Of a stretch of DNA of 50,726 nucleotides, positions 32,754 to 41,473 are shown piece by piece. How positions within the stretch are numbered: position 1 is the stretch's first letter; each line of letters begins with the position of its first letter. Origin of the DNA: an uncultured Ruminiclostridium sp. (GTDB lineage Bacteria > Bacillota > Clostridia > Oscillospirales > Acutalibacteraceae); contig CABUCM010000020.1 in assembly GCA_902490005.1 (NCBI GenBank), positions 1 to 50,726 of the forward strand, given 5' to 3'. The notes under the pieces were generated by a model. The model ran no database searches, was not told the DNA's origin, and was given only the letters and a program-made list of their open reading frames with translations. Made by a program: the position numbers and the translations under genes.

Positions 32754-35375
32754 TTAGCTTTCCCTAGCCATTTTCGCAAGCTCAAACAGTAAATTCATGG
32801 CCTCAATGGGAGTCAGGGTGTTCACGTCTACTTTCTTCAAGCGTTCCTCAATTTCCGATTCCGCGCTGGGCAGCAGGGAAATCTGAGGCGGAGGCGTCTC
32901 CTCCTTCGGGGCCTTTTTATGGGCTTTGGCCTTTGGCGTGACCTCCTGGCCCGCTTCCAGCTCTTTCAGCACCTGCTTAGCCCGGCTGATAACCGCCTGG
33001 GGCAGCCCCGCCAGCTTTGCCACCTCGATGCCGTAGCTGTCGTCCGCGCCGCCCCGGATAATCCGGCGCAGGAAGGTAATATCATCGCCCCGCTTTTTTA
33101 CGGCGATGCTGTAATTCTTCACGCCGTCCATCAGGTCTTCCATTTCGGTAAGCTCGTGGTAATGGGTGGCAAACAGGGTCTTCGCCCCCAGCTTCCGCTT
33201 ATCCACCACAAACTCCAACACCGCCCTGGCGATACTCATACCGTCGAAGGTGGAGGTTCCTCTGCCGATTTCGTCCAGCACCAAAAGGCTGTTGGAGGTA
33301 GCCCGCTTTAAAATATCCGCTACCTCGTTCATCTCCACCATAAAGGTGGACTGGCCCGAGGCTAAATCGTCGGAAGCGCCTACCCTGGTAAAAATCTGGT
33401 CTACAAGGCCGATTTCCGCCGACGCCGCGGGCACAAAGCTGCCAAGCTGGGCCATCAGCGCGATCAAGGCGATCTGCCGCATATAGGTGGATTTACCCGC
33501 CATATTGGGGCCGGTAATCACCAGCACCCTGTTCTCATCCTGGTCCAGCAACGCGTCGTTTGGCACAAAAGGCGCGGCGTCGGAAAGCAGCTCCACCACA
33601 GGGTGGCGGCTTTCTCTCAATGTAATTTTCCCGCTTAGGTTCACCTCGGGACGGCAGTATTGGTTTTTCACCGCCACCCGGGCAAAGGAACAGAGAACAT
33701 CCAGCTGGGCAATGGCGTTTGAGGTTTTCTGCACCCGCTCCTGCTGGGCGGACACCGTGGTGCGGATATCGTCGAACAGCCGGTATTCCAGCTGGACACA
33801 CCGGTCTTTAGCGCCTAAAATCCGGCCCTCCAGGTCTTTCAGCTCCTGGGTCACATACCGTTCGCAGTTGGTTAAGGTTTGTTTTCTTATGTAGCCCTCC
33901 GGCACCTGGTCTTTATAGGAATTGGTCACCTCCAGGTAATAGCCGAACACCCGGTTATAGCCGATCCGAAGCTTTGGAATCCCGGTTTTCTCCCGTTCCC
34001 GCTTCTCAATGGCAGCCACATAATCCTTGCCGCCGGTCATATCCTGGCGGAGCTCGTCCACCTCCTGGTTGTAGCCCTCCCGGATAATCCCCCCTTCCCG
34101 GACGGAAAACGGCGGGTCGTCCACAATGGAGCTTTCAATCAGTTCATGAACGTCCTCCAGGGTATCCAAATCCTCATAGATGCTTTGAAGAAGCTCGGAT
34201 TTCCGGTTGGCCATCAGCTTTTTCAGTTCCGGCAGCAGCCCAATGGTGGCGGAAAGAGAGCGAAGCTCCCGGCCGTTGGCGGTGCCGTATACGATTCTGG
34301 TGATAAGCCGCTGCAAATCGAACACCCCGGTGAGCTGATCCGCCAGGCTGCCGCATAAAAACGGGTCGCAGTAAAGCTCTTCCACCGCGTTCTGACGGCG
34401 GATGATCTTTCCGCAGCTCAAAAGAGGCTGCTCGATCCAGGTGCGTAAAAGCCGCTTTCCCATGGCGGTTTTGGTCTGGTCCAGCACCCACAAAAGGGAG
34501 CCTCTCTTTTCCTTGTTCCGCATGGTTTCCAGCAGTTCCAGATTCCGCCGGGTATTTAAATCCACGCCCATAAACTGGGCCTGGGTGTAGGTTTCGATCC
34601 GGTTGATTTTCAGCGGCACCTTCCGCTGGGTATCCTTCAGGTAATTCAGCAGGGCGCCCAAAGCGGAAACCGCCTGAGCCTGCCCCTCCAACCCCAGGTC
34701 GTCCAGGTTCTCCTTTTTAAACTGATCCAGCACGGTCTTGCGGCAGATCTCAAAATCGAACTCCGGATCCTCCCGCATTTCCACGCAGGCGGACAGCTTA
34801 TCCCGGATAAACGGCGCCAGCTTTTTCATATTCACCGTTTCGCCGCCGATTAAAATCTCCCTGGGGGAAAACCGCCCAAGCTCATTTAAAATCTTATTTT
34901 CCAGATCCTTATCCAGGCTGGTGGCGTAAAGCTCGCCGGTAGAAATATCGCAGAAGCAGATGCCCGCGTTATCGCCGATGGCGTAAATAGAGCAGATAAA
35001 GTTATTTTTGCCCTCGTCCAGCATACTGCCCTCTAAAACAGTACCTGGGGTAACCACACGGATGATATCCCGCTTCACCAGCCCCTTCGCCAGCGCCGGG
35101 TCCTCCATCTGCTCGCAGATGGCTACCTTATACCCCTTGGAAATCAGCCTGGCGATATAGCTTTCGCTGCTGTGATAGGGCACGCCGCACATTGGGGCTT
35201 TTTTGTCCTGCCCGCAGTCTCTGGCGGTGAGGGTTAGTTCCAGTTCTTTCGACGCCAGCACCGCGTCGTCAAAGAACATCTCATAAAAATCTCCAAGGCG
35301 GAAAAACAAAATAGCCCCCTGGTTTTCCGCCTTGATTTTCTGATATTGCTGCATCATTGGCGACAGCTCAGCCAT
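32754..35375 (-). CDS. mutS: DNA mismatch repair protein MutS
   Basis: An 873-residue mismatch-recognition ATPase. The N-terminal domain has the mismatch-contacting FRLGDFYEMFFDDA (Phe-x-Glu) near 25-38. The ATPase domain has Walker A ITGPNMAGKSTYMRQ near 610, Walker B LLVLDEIGRGTSTFDG and the signature ATHYHELTEME. A C-terminal tail includes the helix VNTLTPIEAMNLLFELAKMA used for dimer contacts. Full-length bacterial MutS1. It follows the ylbF-like gene, with a strong hairpin in between. Confidence 0.97.
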   Translation of the reverse strand: MAELSPMMQQYQKIKAENQGAILFFRLGDFYEMFFDDAVLASKELELTLTARDCGQDKKAPMCGVPYHSSESYIARLISKGYKVAICEQMEDPALAKGLVKRDIIRVVTPGTVLEGSMLDEGKNNFICSIYAIGDNAGICFCDISTGELYATSLDKDLENKILNELGRFSPREILIGGETVNMKKLAPFIRDKLSACVEMREDPEFDFEICRKTVLDQFKKENLDDLGLEGQAQAVSALGALLNYLKDTQRKVPLKINRIETYTQAQFMGVDLNTRRNLELLETMRNKEKRGSLLWVLDQTKTAMGKRLLRTWIEQPLLSCGKIIRRQNAVEELYCDPFLCGSLADQLTGVFDLQRLITRIVYGTANGRELRSLSATIGLLPELKKLMANRKSELLQSIYEDLDTLEDVHELIESSIVDDPPFSVREGGIIREGYNQEVDELRQDMTGGKDYVAAIEKREREKTGIPKLRIGYNRVFGYYLEVTNSYKDQVPEGYIRKQTLTNCERYVTQELKDLEGRILGAKDRCVQLEYRLFDDIRTTVSAQQERVQKTSNAIAQLDVLCSFARVAVKNQYCRPEVNLSGKITLRESRHPVVELLSDAAPFVPNDALLDQDENRVLVITGPNMAGKSTYMRQIALIALMAQLGSFVPAASAEIGLVDQIFTRVGASDDLASGQSTFMVEMNEVADILKRATSNSLLVLDEIGRGTSTFDGMSIARAVLEFVVDKRKLGAKTLFATHYHELTEMEDLMDGVKNYSIAVKKRGDDITFLRRIIRGGADDSYGIEVAKLAGLPQAVISRAKQVLKELEAGQEVTPKAKAHKKAPKEETPPPQISLLPSAESEIEERLKKVDVNTLTPIEAMNLLFELAKMARES

Positions 35376-35400
35376 GATTGTTTTTCTCCCTTCAAAATTT

Positions 35401-35446
35401 TTTAGGACGCGGGAAGGAGTCTGCCTTCCCGCGCCTTTTCTAAAAA
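35401..35446 (-). terminator. Strong hairpin between ylbF-like gene and mutS
   Basis: CGCGGGAAGG (35408-35417) pairs with CCTTCCCGCG (35424-35433) around a 6-nt loop, and the flanks TTTAGGA / CCTTTTCTAAAAA extend the symmetry. A run of T follows only imperfectly in either direction, so it may act as a partial terminator or processing site. Confidence 0.5.
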
Positions 35447-35450
35447 GTGA

Positions 35451-35855
35451 TTAGTGGCAGCCCCCGCAGGACGCGCAGTTTCCGCCGCAGGCTTCCTGGT
35501 AATCGGTGGTATCGGGGTCTTCGCCCTGAGCGCTCTGCATCACAATGGCGTTGACCCGGTTTAAAAGGGCGTCCAGCTCCTGGCGGGCCATGTTATAGGC
35601 CGCCATATTTTCGTTCTTCATAATCGAGGCGTAGCAGGTCCGCAGCTCCTGGTTCAGCTTTTGCAGCTTTTCCTCATTACGGTCTTCCTTCTGGGCCTCG
35701 GTATTAATGTTCATTCTTTTTAAGTTAAAGTCGCCGATCAGGGCTTGCAGCTCCTGGTCGTTATCGCTGTTCTGCTGGGCAATCTGCACCTTCAGATAGC
35801 GGTCATCCTTCTGAATCTGCCGGCCCAGTTCTCTCGCTTGCTCAATGATATCCAT
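35451..35855 (-). CDS. YlbF/YmcA-family regulator with cysteine-rich tail
   Basis: A 134-residue helical protein of the YlbF/YmcA family. In B. subtilis YlbF, YmcA and YaaT form a complex that carries Fe-S clusters and affects RNase Y-dependent RNA maturation and development. Helices span about 1-108. The C-terminus ends CGGNCASCGGCH, giving Cys123, 127, 130 and 133 plus a terminal His, a plausible Fe-S or metal site. The gene follows miaB by 50 nt, as ymcA follows the miaB homologue in B. subtilis. A ylbF identity is equally possible. Confidence 0.86.
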   Translation of the reverse strand: MDIIEQARELGRQIQKDDRYLKVQIAQQNSDNDQELQALIGDFNLKRMNINTEAQKEDRNEEKLQKLNQELRTCYASIMKNENMAAYNMARQELDALLNRVNAIVMQSAQGEDPDTTDYQEACGGNCASCGGCH

Positions 35856-35905
35856 TTACTTGTCCTCCAAAAAAATTTTATTTCTATATAAATTCTAAAC
35901 TGAAA

Positions 35906-37285
35906 TTATATACAGTTTCCTTTCAGCACCCAGTTTCCCGCGTCAGTGACCAAAATATTCTGAAAGCTTCCAATCAAAGACGGGTCCCCCGGAATTTCCA
36001 CCGTGACGTTTTCCTCTGTTCTGGCATTCAGCACGCCAGGCTTGGAGGCTTCCTCCTCCACCAGGCCCCGGACGGTTCTGCCCACCATAGAAGCGCACCG
36101 TTTCGCGGAAATTCCCTCCTGAACCTTCAAAAGTTCCGCGAACCACTGTGTCTTTTCCCCATGAGGCACCGGGTCAGGCATCTCTGCCGCCGGGGTGCCC
36201 TTTCTTTGGGAAAAAATAAAGGTATAAAGCGCGGTAAATTCCACCTCCCGGATCAGGGAAAGGGTATCCTGGAACTCCTCATAGGTTTCCCCTGGGAAGC
36301 CCACGATCACATCGCTGGTAATGGATAGGCCAGGCATTTTCTCCCGGGCATACCCGATCATCTCCAAATACTGCTCCCGGGTATAGCGCCGGTTCATTTC
36401 CTTTAGCACCCGGTTGTTGCCGGATTGGAAGGGCAGGTGCAGGTGCTTGGCGATATGTTCCGACGACGCCATGACGTCGATCAGCTCTTTGGTGCAGTCC
36501 TTGGGGTGGCTGGTCATAAACCGAAGCCAGTAGTCCCCCTCCATATTGCTGATTTCTTTCAGAAGCCCCGCGAAATTCACCGGCTGGGACAGGTTCTTGC
36601 CATAGGAGTTCACGTTCTGCCCCAGCAGGGTGATATCCTTATAGCCGCCCTCGATCAGCTGCCGGGCTTCCTTAAGCACCGCCCCGGGCTCCCGGCTCCG
36701 CTCCCGGCCTCTCACATAAGGCACCACGCAGTAGGAACAAAAATTATCACATCCGTACATCACCGGCAGCCATGCCTTGAAGTCCCCATCTCGGCGCACC
36801 GGGATATTCTCGTCGATGGTGTCCTCCCCACCCCGTTCAAACACTCTTTTCGCGCCGGTCAGGGTTTCATACACCAGCTTGGGAAAATTGGAAAGGGAGT
36901 GGGTGCCGAACACCAGGCTGACAAAAGGATAGCTTTTCCGGATCCGCTCCACCACATGCTCCTGCTCCATCATACAGCCGCACAGGGCGATGACCAGGCC
37001 AGGGTTTCTGCGTTTCAAATATTTCAGCGCCCCCACATTGCCGAAAATGCGGTCCTCCGCGTGTTCCCTTATCGCGCAGGTATTGAATAAAATAAAGTCC
37101 GCTTCCTCCTGGTCCTCGGTAAAGCCGAAACCCATTTCTTGAAGCATCCCCTTGATTTTCTCTCCGTCGGAAACATTCTGCTGGCAGCCGTAAGTCCGCA
37201 CCATCGCCAGAGGCGTTTCCTTTTTCGCCCGGGCCGCCATTACTTCCGCCGCAAGCTTTGTATATTCCTTAGGCTCAATTGCCAA
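35906..37285 (-). CDS. miaB: tRNA-2-methylthio-N6-dimethylallyladenosine synthase MiaB
   Basis: A 459-residue radical-SAM methylthiotransferase acting on i6A37 of tRNA after MiaA. The N-terminal UPF0004 domain has TYGCQQNVSDGEKIKG (Cys34), NTCAIREHAEDRIFGNVG and CGCMMEQ. The radical-SAM motif is CDNFCSYC and the TRAM domain closes the protein. I start at TTG 37285: GAGGTG (37297-37292) lies 6 nt upstream, while the GTG at 37294 would sit within that ribosome site. A promoter at 37321-37349 gives a leader of only about 30 nt. First gene of the long minus-strand run. Confidence 0.94.
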   Translation of the reverse strand: MAIEPKEYTKLAAEVMAARAKKETPLAMVRTYGCQQNVSDGEKIKGMLQEMGFGFTEDQEEADFILFNTCAIREHAEDRIFGNVGALKYLKRRNPGLVIALCGCMMEQEHVVERIRKSYPFVSLVFGTHSLSNFPKLVYETLTGAKRVFERGGEDTIDENIPVRRDGDFKAWLPVMYGCDNFCSYCVVPYVRGRERSREPGAVLKEARQLIEGGYKDITLLGQNVNSYGKNLSQPVNFAGLLKEISNMEGDYWLRFMTSHPKDCTKELIDVMASSEHIAKHLHLPFQSGNNRVLKEMNRRYTREQYLEMIGYAREKMPGLSITSDVIVGFPGETYEEFQDTLSLIREVEFTALYTFIFSQRKGTPAAEMPDPVPHGEKTQWFAELLKVQEGISAKRCASMVGRTVRGLVEEEASKPGVLNARTEENVTVEIPGDPSLIGSFQNILVTDAGNWVLKGNCI

Positions 37286-37291
37286 AAAACA

Positions 37292-37297
37292 CACCTC
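37292..37297 (-). promoter_or_regulatory. Ribosome binding site deciding the TTG start of miaB
   Basis: GAGGTG on the minus strand, 6 nt before TTG 37285. It overlaps the alternative GTG codon at 37294, which is therefore unlikely to be used. Confidence 0.65.
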
Positions 37298-37320
37298 ACA
37301 GATTTGACATATTTCATTTT

Positions 37321-37349
37321 AGTATACCATATCACTCCATATTTTTCAA
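37321..37349 (-). promoter_or_regulatory. Promoter of the miaB operon
   Basis: TTGAAA (37349-37344) and TATACT (37326-37321) with a 17-nt spacer on the minus strand. It lies immediately after the HAD gene terminator. Confidence 0.8.
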
Positions 37350-37373
37350 CGGAAACCCAGACAAAAACCACTG

Positions 37374-37402
37374 AAAAAAGAGGGCGCGGCGCCCTCTTTT
37401 TC
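37374..37402 (-). terminator. Rho-independent terminator after the HAD phosphatase gene
   Basis: AAAGAGGGCGC (37377-37387) pairs with GCGCCCTCTTT (37389-37399). In the minus direction the U tract comes from A6 at 37374-37379. It separates the glycosyltransferase operon from miaB. Confidence 0.88.
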
Positions 37403-37403
37403 T

Positions 37404-38234
37404 TTACCGTATCTTTCCCAAAACCAACTTTTCCACCATGTCCGCTACACCGTCCTCTAAATTGGTTTTGGCTATGTATTTGGCTTTTTGCTTCAACTCG
37501 TCGATGGCGTTGCCCATGGCAACAGATTCCCCGGCATATTCGATCATCGGGCCGTCGTTCAGGTTATCCCCGGCGGCCATTACATTTTCCCTGGGAATTT
37601 TCAAATACTCGCACAAATGAAGCAGCCCATCCCCTTTGTCGCAGCCGCGGTTGTTAACTTCAATGTTGCCGAAGCCCGAGCTGGTAATGGACACCCCTTC
37701 GTTTTTCAAGAGCTTCTCCCACATCACCGGGAAGTCCTCCCGGCGCTTGGGCCACAGGTTCACCTTTTCCACGCCGCAGCCGGCGTCCAGCACCAGCTTT
37801 TTCAAGCTTTCTACCGGCAGCCGGGTGGAGCGCACATGGGAAACGTAATCGGAAAGCCTGGGATATTCCATCACGTGGTCCAGCTGGGAAAGCCTGCAAT
37901 AGGATTTCCCCTGAAGGTACACCTCGAGAAAGCACTGGTACTCGTCGCCGAATTGAAGCATTTGGGCGGTAGTCTCATAGGGCATCAGGTTTTCATATAT
38001 ATTTTTATCCGCCGCCACATCGTAAACCGACGCGCCGTTGGAACAGATGGCATAGCGGATTCCCGGCAGTTCCCTGACGCAGGAAGGCATTTTTTGGAAG
38101 GTCCTGCCGGTAGCGGGCACCACGTAAACGCCTTGTTTCATCGCGGAAAACAAGGCGTTTTGGTTCCGCTCGGAAATCGTATTGTCCCCTGTTAGGGTGG
38201 TTCCGTCTAAATCTAAAGCAATTAACTGAATCAT
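37404..38234 (-). CDS. Cof-type HAD-IIB phosphatase
   Basis: A 276-residue haloacid-dehalogenase hydrolase of the Cof/YidA type, likely a sugar- or nucleotide-phosphate phosphatase. Motif I is ALDLDGTTLTGDN with the nucleophile Asp8 and acid Asp10. Motif IV is AAGDNLNDGPMIEYAG near 210. A cap domain lies between. Its start overlaps the stop of the glycosyltransferase gene by four nucleotides, so they are co-translated. Substrate is unknown. Confidence 0.92.
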   Translation of the reverse strand: MIQLIALDLDGTTLTGDNTISERNQNALFSAMKQGVYVVPATGRTFQKMPSCVRELPGIRYAICSNGASVYDVAADKNIYENLMPYETTAQMLQFGDEYQCFLEVYLQGKSYCRLSQLDHVMEYPRLSDYVSHVRSTRLPVESLKKLVLDAGCGVEKVNLWPKRREDFPVMWEKLLKNEGVSITSSGFGNIEVNNRGCDKGDGLLHLCEYLKIPRENVMAAGDNLNDGPMIEYAGESVAMGNAIDELKQKAKYIAKTNLEDGVADMVEKLVLGKIR

Positions 38235-39175
38235 TGGTTGTCCTCCTGATTCAACCGGTTCAATTCGTGAAGGATCGTCAATTCCCGCTCAAAGTTCTGC
38301 CGGTGCTGCTTTTTTAACACGGACAGAATAACGCCGCAGAAAAAATTAAGCAGCGCGATCACGGTCAGCGCGCTGATTACGATCAGCGTGGGAAACTTAT
38401 CCACCACACCGGTTTGGATAAACTGAATTAAGATTGGAAGGAAAAAGCCAAAGGAAACCAAAAGCAGAATCAAGCTGATAATAGAAAAAAACGCCATCGG
38501 CTTGGTATCTTTAAATAAATGAAAGATGGTTTTCAGCACCTTGAGCCCATCGGAATAGGTGTTCAGCTTTGACTCGCTCCCCTGGGGCCGGTCCTGATAG
38601 GCGATGGGCTCCTCAACAATAGCGAAATTATTGTCCAAAGCGAAAATAGTCATCTCGGTTTCGATTTCAAAGCCCCTGGAAATCACCGGATAGGATTTCA
38701 CAAAATTCCAGCTGAACGCCCGGGCGCCGGTCATAATATCGTTTAATTTTGCCCGAAACAGGAAATTGATCATCCGCCGCACCAGCACATTGCCGAAATT
38801 ATGAAACGGGCGCTTGTTTTCAGTGAAATAAGTGGAGGAAAGGCGGTCTCCAACCGCCATATCGGCCCGGCCGGACAGCACTAATTTTTCCAGCTGCGGA
38901 CCGAAATCCGCTGGATAGGTGTCGTCGCCATCCACCATAATATAGCAATCCGCTTCCACTTCCCGGAACATGGCGCGCACTACGTTGCCTTTGCCCTGCT
39001 TGTGCTCGTAGCGGACAATCGCTCCGGCTTGCTCCGCAATCTGAGCGGTATTGTCCGTGGAATTATTATCATACACATAAATATCCGCGTGAGGCATTTT
39101 TTCTTTGAAATCCGCCACCACTTTCCCGATGGTCTTGGCCTCATTATAACATGGAATCAACACTGCTGTCTTCAT
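38231..39175 (-). CDS. Family 2 glycosyltransferase (DPM1/GtrB-like), membrane-anchored
   Basis: A 314-residue enzyme with a GT-A catalytic domain (1 to ~220): LIPCYNEAKTIGKVV at 6-20, YDNNSTDNT and VDGDDTYPADF with the metal-binding DGD near 92. Two C-terminal membrane helices follow (about 232-255 and 268-292), then a charged tail. This is the layout of enzymes that load a sugar onto polyprenyl phosphate. It overlaps by four nucleotides both the upstream 713-residue membrane protein and the downstream HAD gene. The loaded lipid would serve a GT-C type transferase such as the upstream protein (inference). Confidence 0.9.
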   Translation of the reverse strand: MKTAVLIPCYNEAKTIGKVVADFKEKMPHADIYVYDNNSTDNTAQIAEQAGAIVRYEHKQGKGNVVRAMFREVEADCYIMVDGDDTYPADFGPQLEKLVLSGRADMAVGDRLSSTYFTENKRPFHNFGNVLVRRMINFLFRAKLNDIMTGARAFSWNFVKSYPVISRGFEIETEMTIFALDNNFAIVEEPIAYQDRPQGSESKLNTYSDGLKVLKTIFHLFKDTKPMAFFSIISLILLLVSFGFFLPILIQFIQTGVVDKFPTLIVISALTVIALLNFFCGVILSVLKKQHRQNFERELTILHELNRLNQEDNQ

Positions 39176-41313
39176 GATGCTACTCCTTCTACCTCGTAAA
39201 TGAAATAGGTGCTAATTTGCGATAACCGTTTAAACCGAACCCGATCACTTTCCAGGCTTTCCAGGTTTCTGGTAGTTAAAATATAGCGGTTGCCAAGAAC
39301 CGGCAGGTCCTCTACATTCAATGTAAGCTTAAAAACGTCTGCCTGCTTCAAATCAAATCCCGTGGGTTCATCGTCAGACAGGGTAATCAAAATATGGGCA
39401 TATCGATTGTAAATCTCCTCATTAGAGCCGTCAGGGTCTAGCTGCCGCCAACGTTCCAAATCAGGATAAACGTTAGTAGAATTAATGGTCGGCGCCCCGG
39501 CGATTGCCGGGAGATTGATCACTGGGTAGCCCGCGTTGTCTACAATCCAGGTTCCCGGTTCATTTTGAGTGACCTGCCGGATTTCCTGTATCAAAGAATC
39601 CTGCTGAAGCAAAGCCGCCCCCTGGCGCACAGGATTCACCAGCACGCCGGACACCAATACAATCAGGAAAGAACCGCAAAGGAACAATTTCCCATGGCGG
39701 CGGAAAATAACATAAAAGCCGATTACCACGACAGACGTGACGCAAACCGTTTTCAGGACGGATAAATAAGCCGGGAAATTCCTTTGACAAGCCAGGCCGA
39801 TCAAAACCCCAAGGACCAAAGCAAGGATTCCCGCTAAAAGAGGGGAAATCCGGGTCTTTAAAAGCGCCATGCCGCGCACCAGCAAAAGGATATTGATGAC
39901 CCCTACCGCCAAAAACGCCCTGCTCGCCTGGCTAAAGCTCAACAGCAGCGCCTTCGACAAAAGCTCCGGGAATTGGAAGGTGCAGTAAGCCAGCAAAAGC
40001 GCCTGTACCGCCAGCATGCAAATCAAAAGCGGATCCCGTTTTTTCTCCTTGAGAATCACCATCAAGGACAGAATGATTCCTGCCGGGAAAAAATCATAAA
40101 ACACCGCCAACTCGCAGGGATTTCCAGGCAGGTTGGCTTCCGTCAGCGGAAAAAGCAATGTGGCCGGATAATGAAACAGCCTGGCGCCAAAGCCGCCGCC
40201 TGTAGCCACTCTCGCTCCTGGATAAGCGGTATTCATTACAATCTTAACGGTATCCAGGGATTTTGAAAACACATACGCCATAGATCCCGCCAGCAGAACT
40301 ACAAACAGCAAAACAATAGGGATATCCCTTTTCCAGAAAAAGTCGCATTCCTTCCGGTCGGTAATGACCACCCCTAAGATCAAGGCCAAAAACACATACC
40401 CCAAAGGCACCTGCCAGGAAGGATAAAAAGTCAAAATGTAAGCGCCGCCGCAAAGGGCTAGCCCAACCATCAGAAGGATTCGCGCCCATATTTTTTTCGT
40501 CACCATGAAATGATGGACGATGATAACCGCCAATTCTCCAAATACCAGCATTTCCACCAAGCCGTTAACAGCGAACCACCATTGTACCTGAGAAGAAAAG
40601 GTGATAAGCAAGGCGCACGCCAAAGCGAAAGGCTTTTTCTTGCCGGTAAGCAGCATTCCAAGCTCAAAGGTAACCATAAACAGGGCGATCAGCCTGGCGC
40701 ACCAAAAGAATGAAAGCCCCCGTTCCGCGCCCAACAAGAGATAGCCCCAATGGAACGGGCGGAACAAGGCCGCAATGTCCCAAACCGGCTGGCCGTAAAC
40801 GATAAAGCTGTCGGTAACGGCGCCCCGCATAACCTGGCCAAAATACGGATACGCCCCTTGAGGATCGTAATACTGGGCGAATGCCATCGGGGTATTTACC
40901 GCCCATTCGTCGGACCGCACCCCACGGTTCACTCCAAGAAGAAGCCCTCCATCCTGTTGATCGGCAAGCACGCCTGTCCAACAGCCAATAGAGGAGCCGC
41001 TAAGATTCAGCAGCACGCAGGCGGCTAAAACCGTCAAAGCCACAGCATACCGCCAGCGGTATAAAAAGGCGCCGGCAGGCGCTAAAAAACGGAAGCCGAA
41101 AAACAAAAGGGCAAAGGAAATCAAAAATACAACCAGCCCGATCAAAAAAGCCTTTAGCCAAAGCTGGCTGACGGCCGCGGAAATTTCTATCTTCCCGAGA
41201 AAGGAATCCATTTTCCAATAAAAATAGAAAAAAACAGGAATGATCGCCAGCACCAAGGCGCCCATACCGGAGGTCAGCCATCGGTGGAACGTCTGCCGCT
41301 TATTTTCCCGCAT
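39172..41313 (-). CDS. Polytopic membrane protein, probable GT-C-like glycosyltransferase
   Basis: A 713-residue integral membrane protein with about 13 hydrophobic segments, starting at ~17-32, ~52-73 and ~85-103. A large loop after the third segment holds NRGVRSDEWAVNTPMAF near 130, whose acidic Asp-Glu pair is where GT-C enzymes carry catalytic acids. The last ~130 residues form an outer soluble domain. I do not know its substrate. AAGGAGG precedes the ATG. The four-nucleotide overlap with a polyprenyl-phosphate-type glycosyltransferase supports a role in transferring a lipid-linked sugar at the outer face of the membrane (inference). Confidence 0.78.
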   Translation of the reverse strand: MRENKRQTFHRWLTSGMGALVLAIIPVFFYFYWKMDSFLGKIEISAAVSQLWLKAFLIGLVVFLISFALLFFGFRFLAPAGAFLYRWRYAVALTVLAACVLLNLSGSSIGCWTGVLADQQDGGLLLGVNRGVRSDEWAVNTPMAFAQYYDPQGAYPYFGQVMRGAVTDSFIVYGQPVWDIAALFRPFHWGYLLLGAERGLSFFWCARLIALFMVTFELGMLLTGKKKPFALACALLITFSSQVQWWFAVNGLVEMLVFGELAVIIVHHFMVTKKIWARILLMVGLALCGGAYILTFYPSWQVPLGYVFLALILGVVITDRKECDFFWKRDIPIVLLFVVLLAGSMAYVFSKSLDTVKIVMNTAYPGARVATGGGFGARLFHYPATLLFPLTEANLPGNPCELAVFYDFFPAGIILSLMVILKEKKRDPLLICMLAVQALLLAYCTFQFPELLSKALLLSFSQASRAFLAVGVINILLLVRGMALLKTRISPLLAGILALVLGVLIGLACQRNFPAYLSVLKTVCVTSVVVIGFYVIFRRHGKLFLCGSFLIVLVSGVLVNPVRQGAALLQQDSLIQEIRQVTQNEPGTWIVDNAGYPVINLPAIAGAPTINSTNVYPDLERWRQLDPDGSNEEIYNRYAHILITLSDDEPTGFDLKQADVFKLTLNVEDLPVLGNRYILTTRNLESLESDRVRFKRLSQISTYFIYEVEGVAS

Positions 41314-41369
41314 ATTTTCTCCTCCTTAAAATAAATCCCGAAAAATAAATTCCGAAAGAAATCATTTTA

Positions 41370-41398
41370 AGTATACCCTTTTTTCCAAGGGCTGTATA
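41370..41398 (-). promoter_or_regulatory. Probable promoter with internal inverted repeat
   Basis: TATACA (41398-41393) and TATACT (41375-41370) with a 17-nt spacer, minus strand. The spacer holds the inverted repeat CCCTT-N6-AAGGG (41376-41391), a possible operator. Confidence 0.5.
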
Positions 41399-41473
41399 GG
41401 AAATCGTCCATCTTTTTACAATTTCGATAAGAAACGGGGACCTTAAAACTATATTTCGTGGTAAATCAACGAA

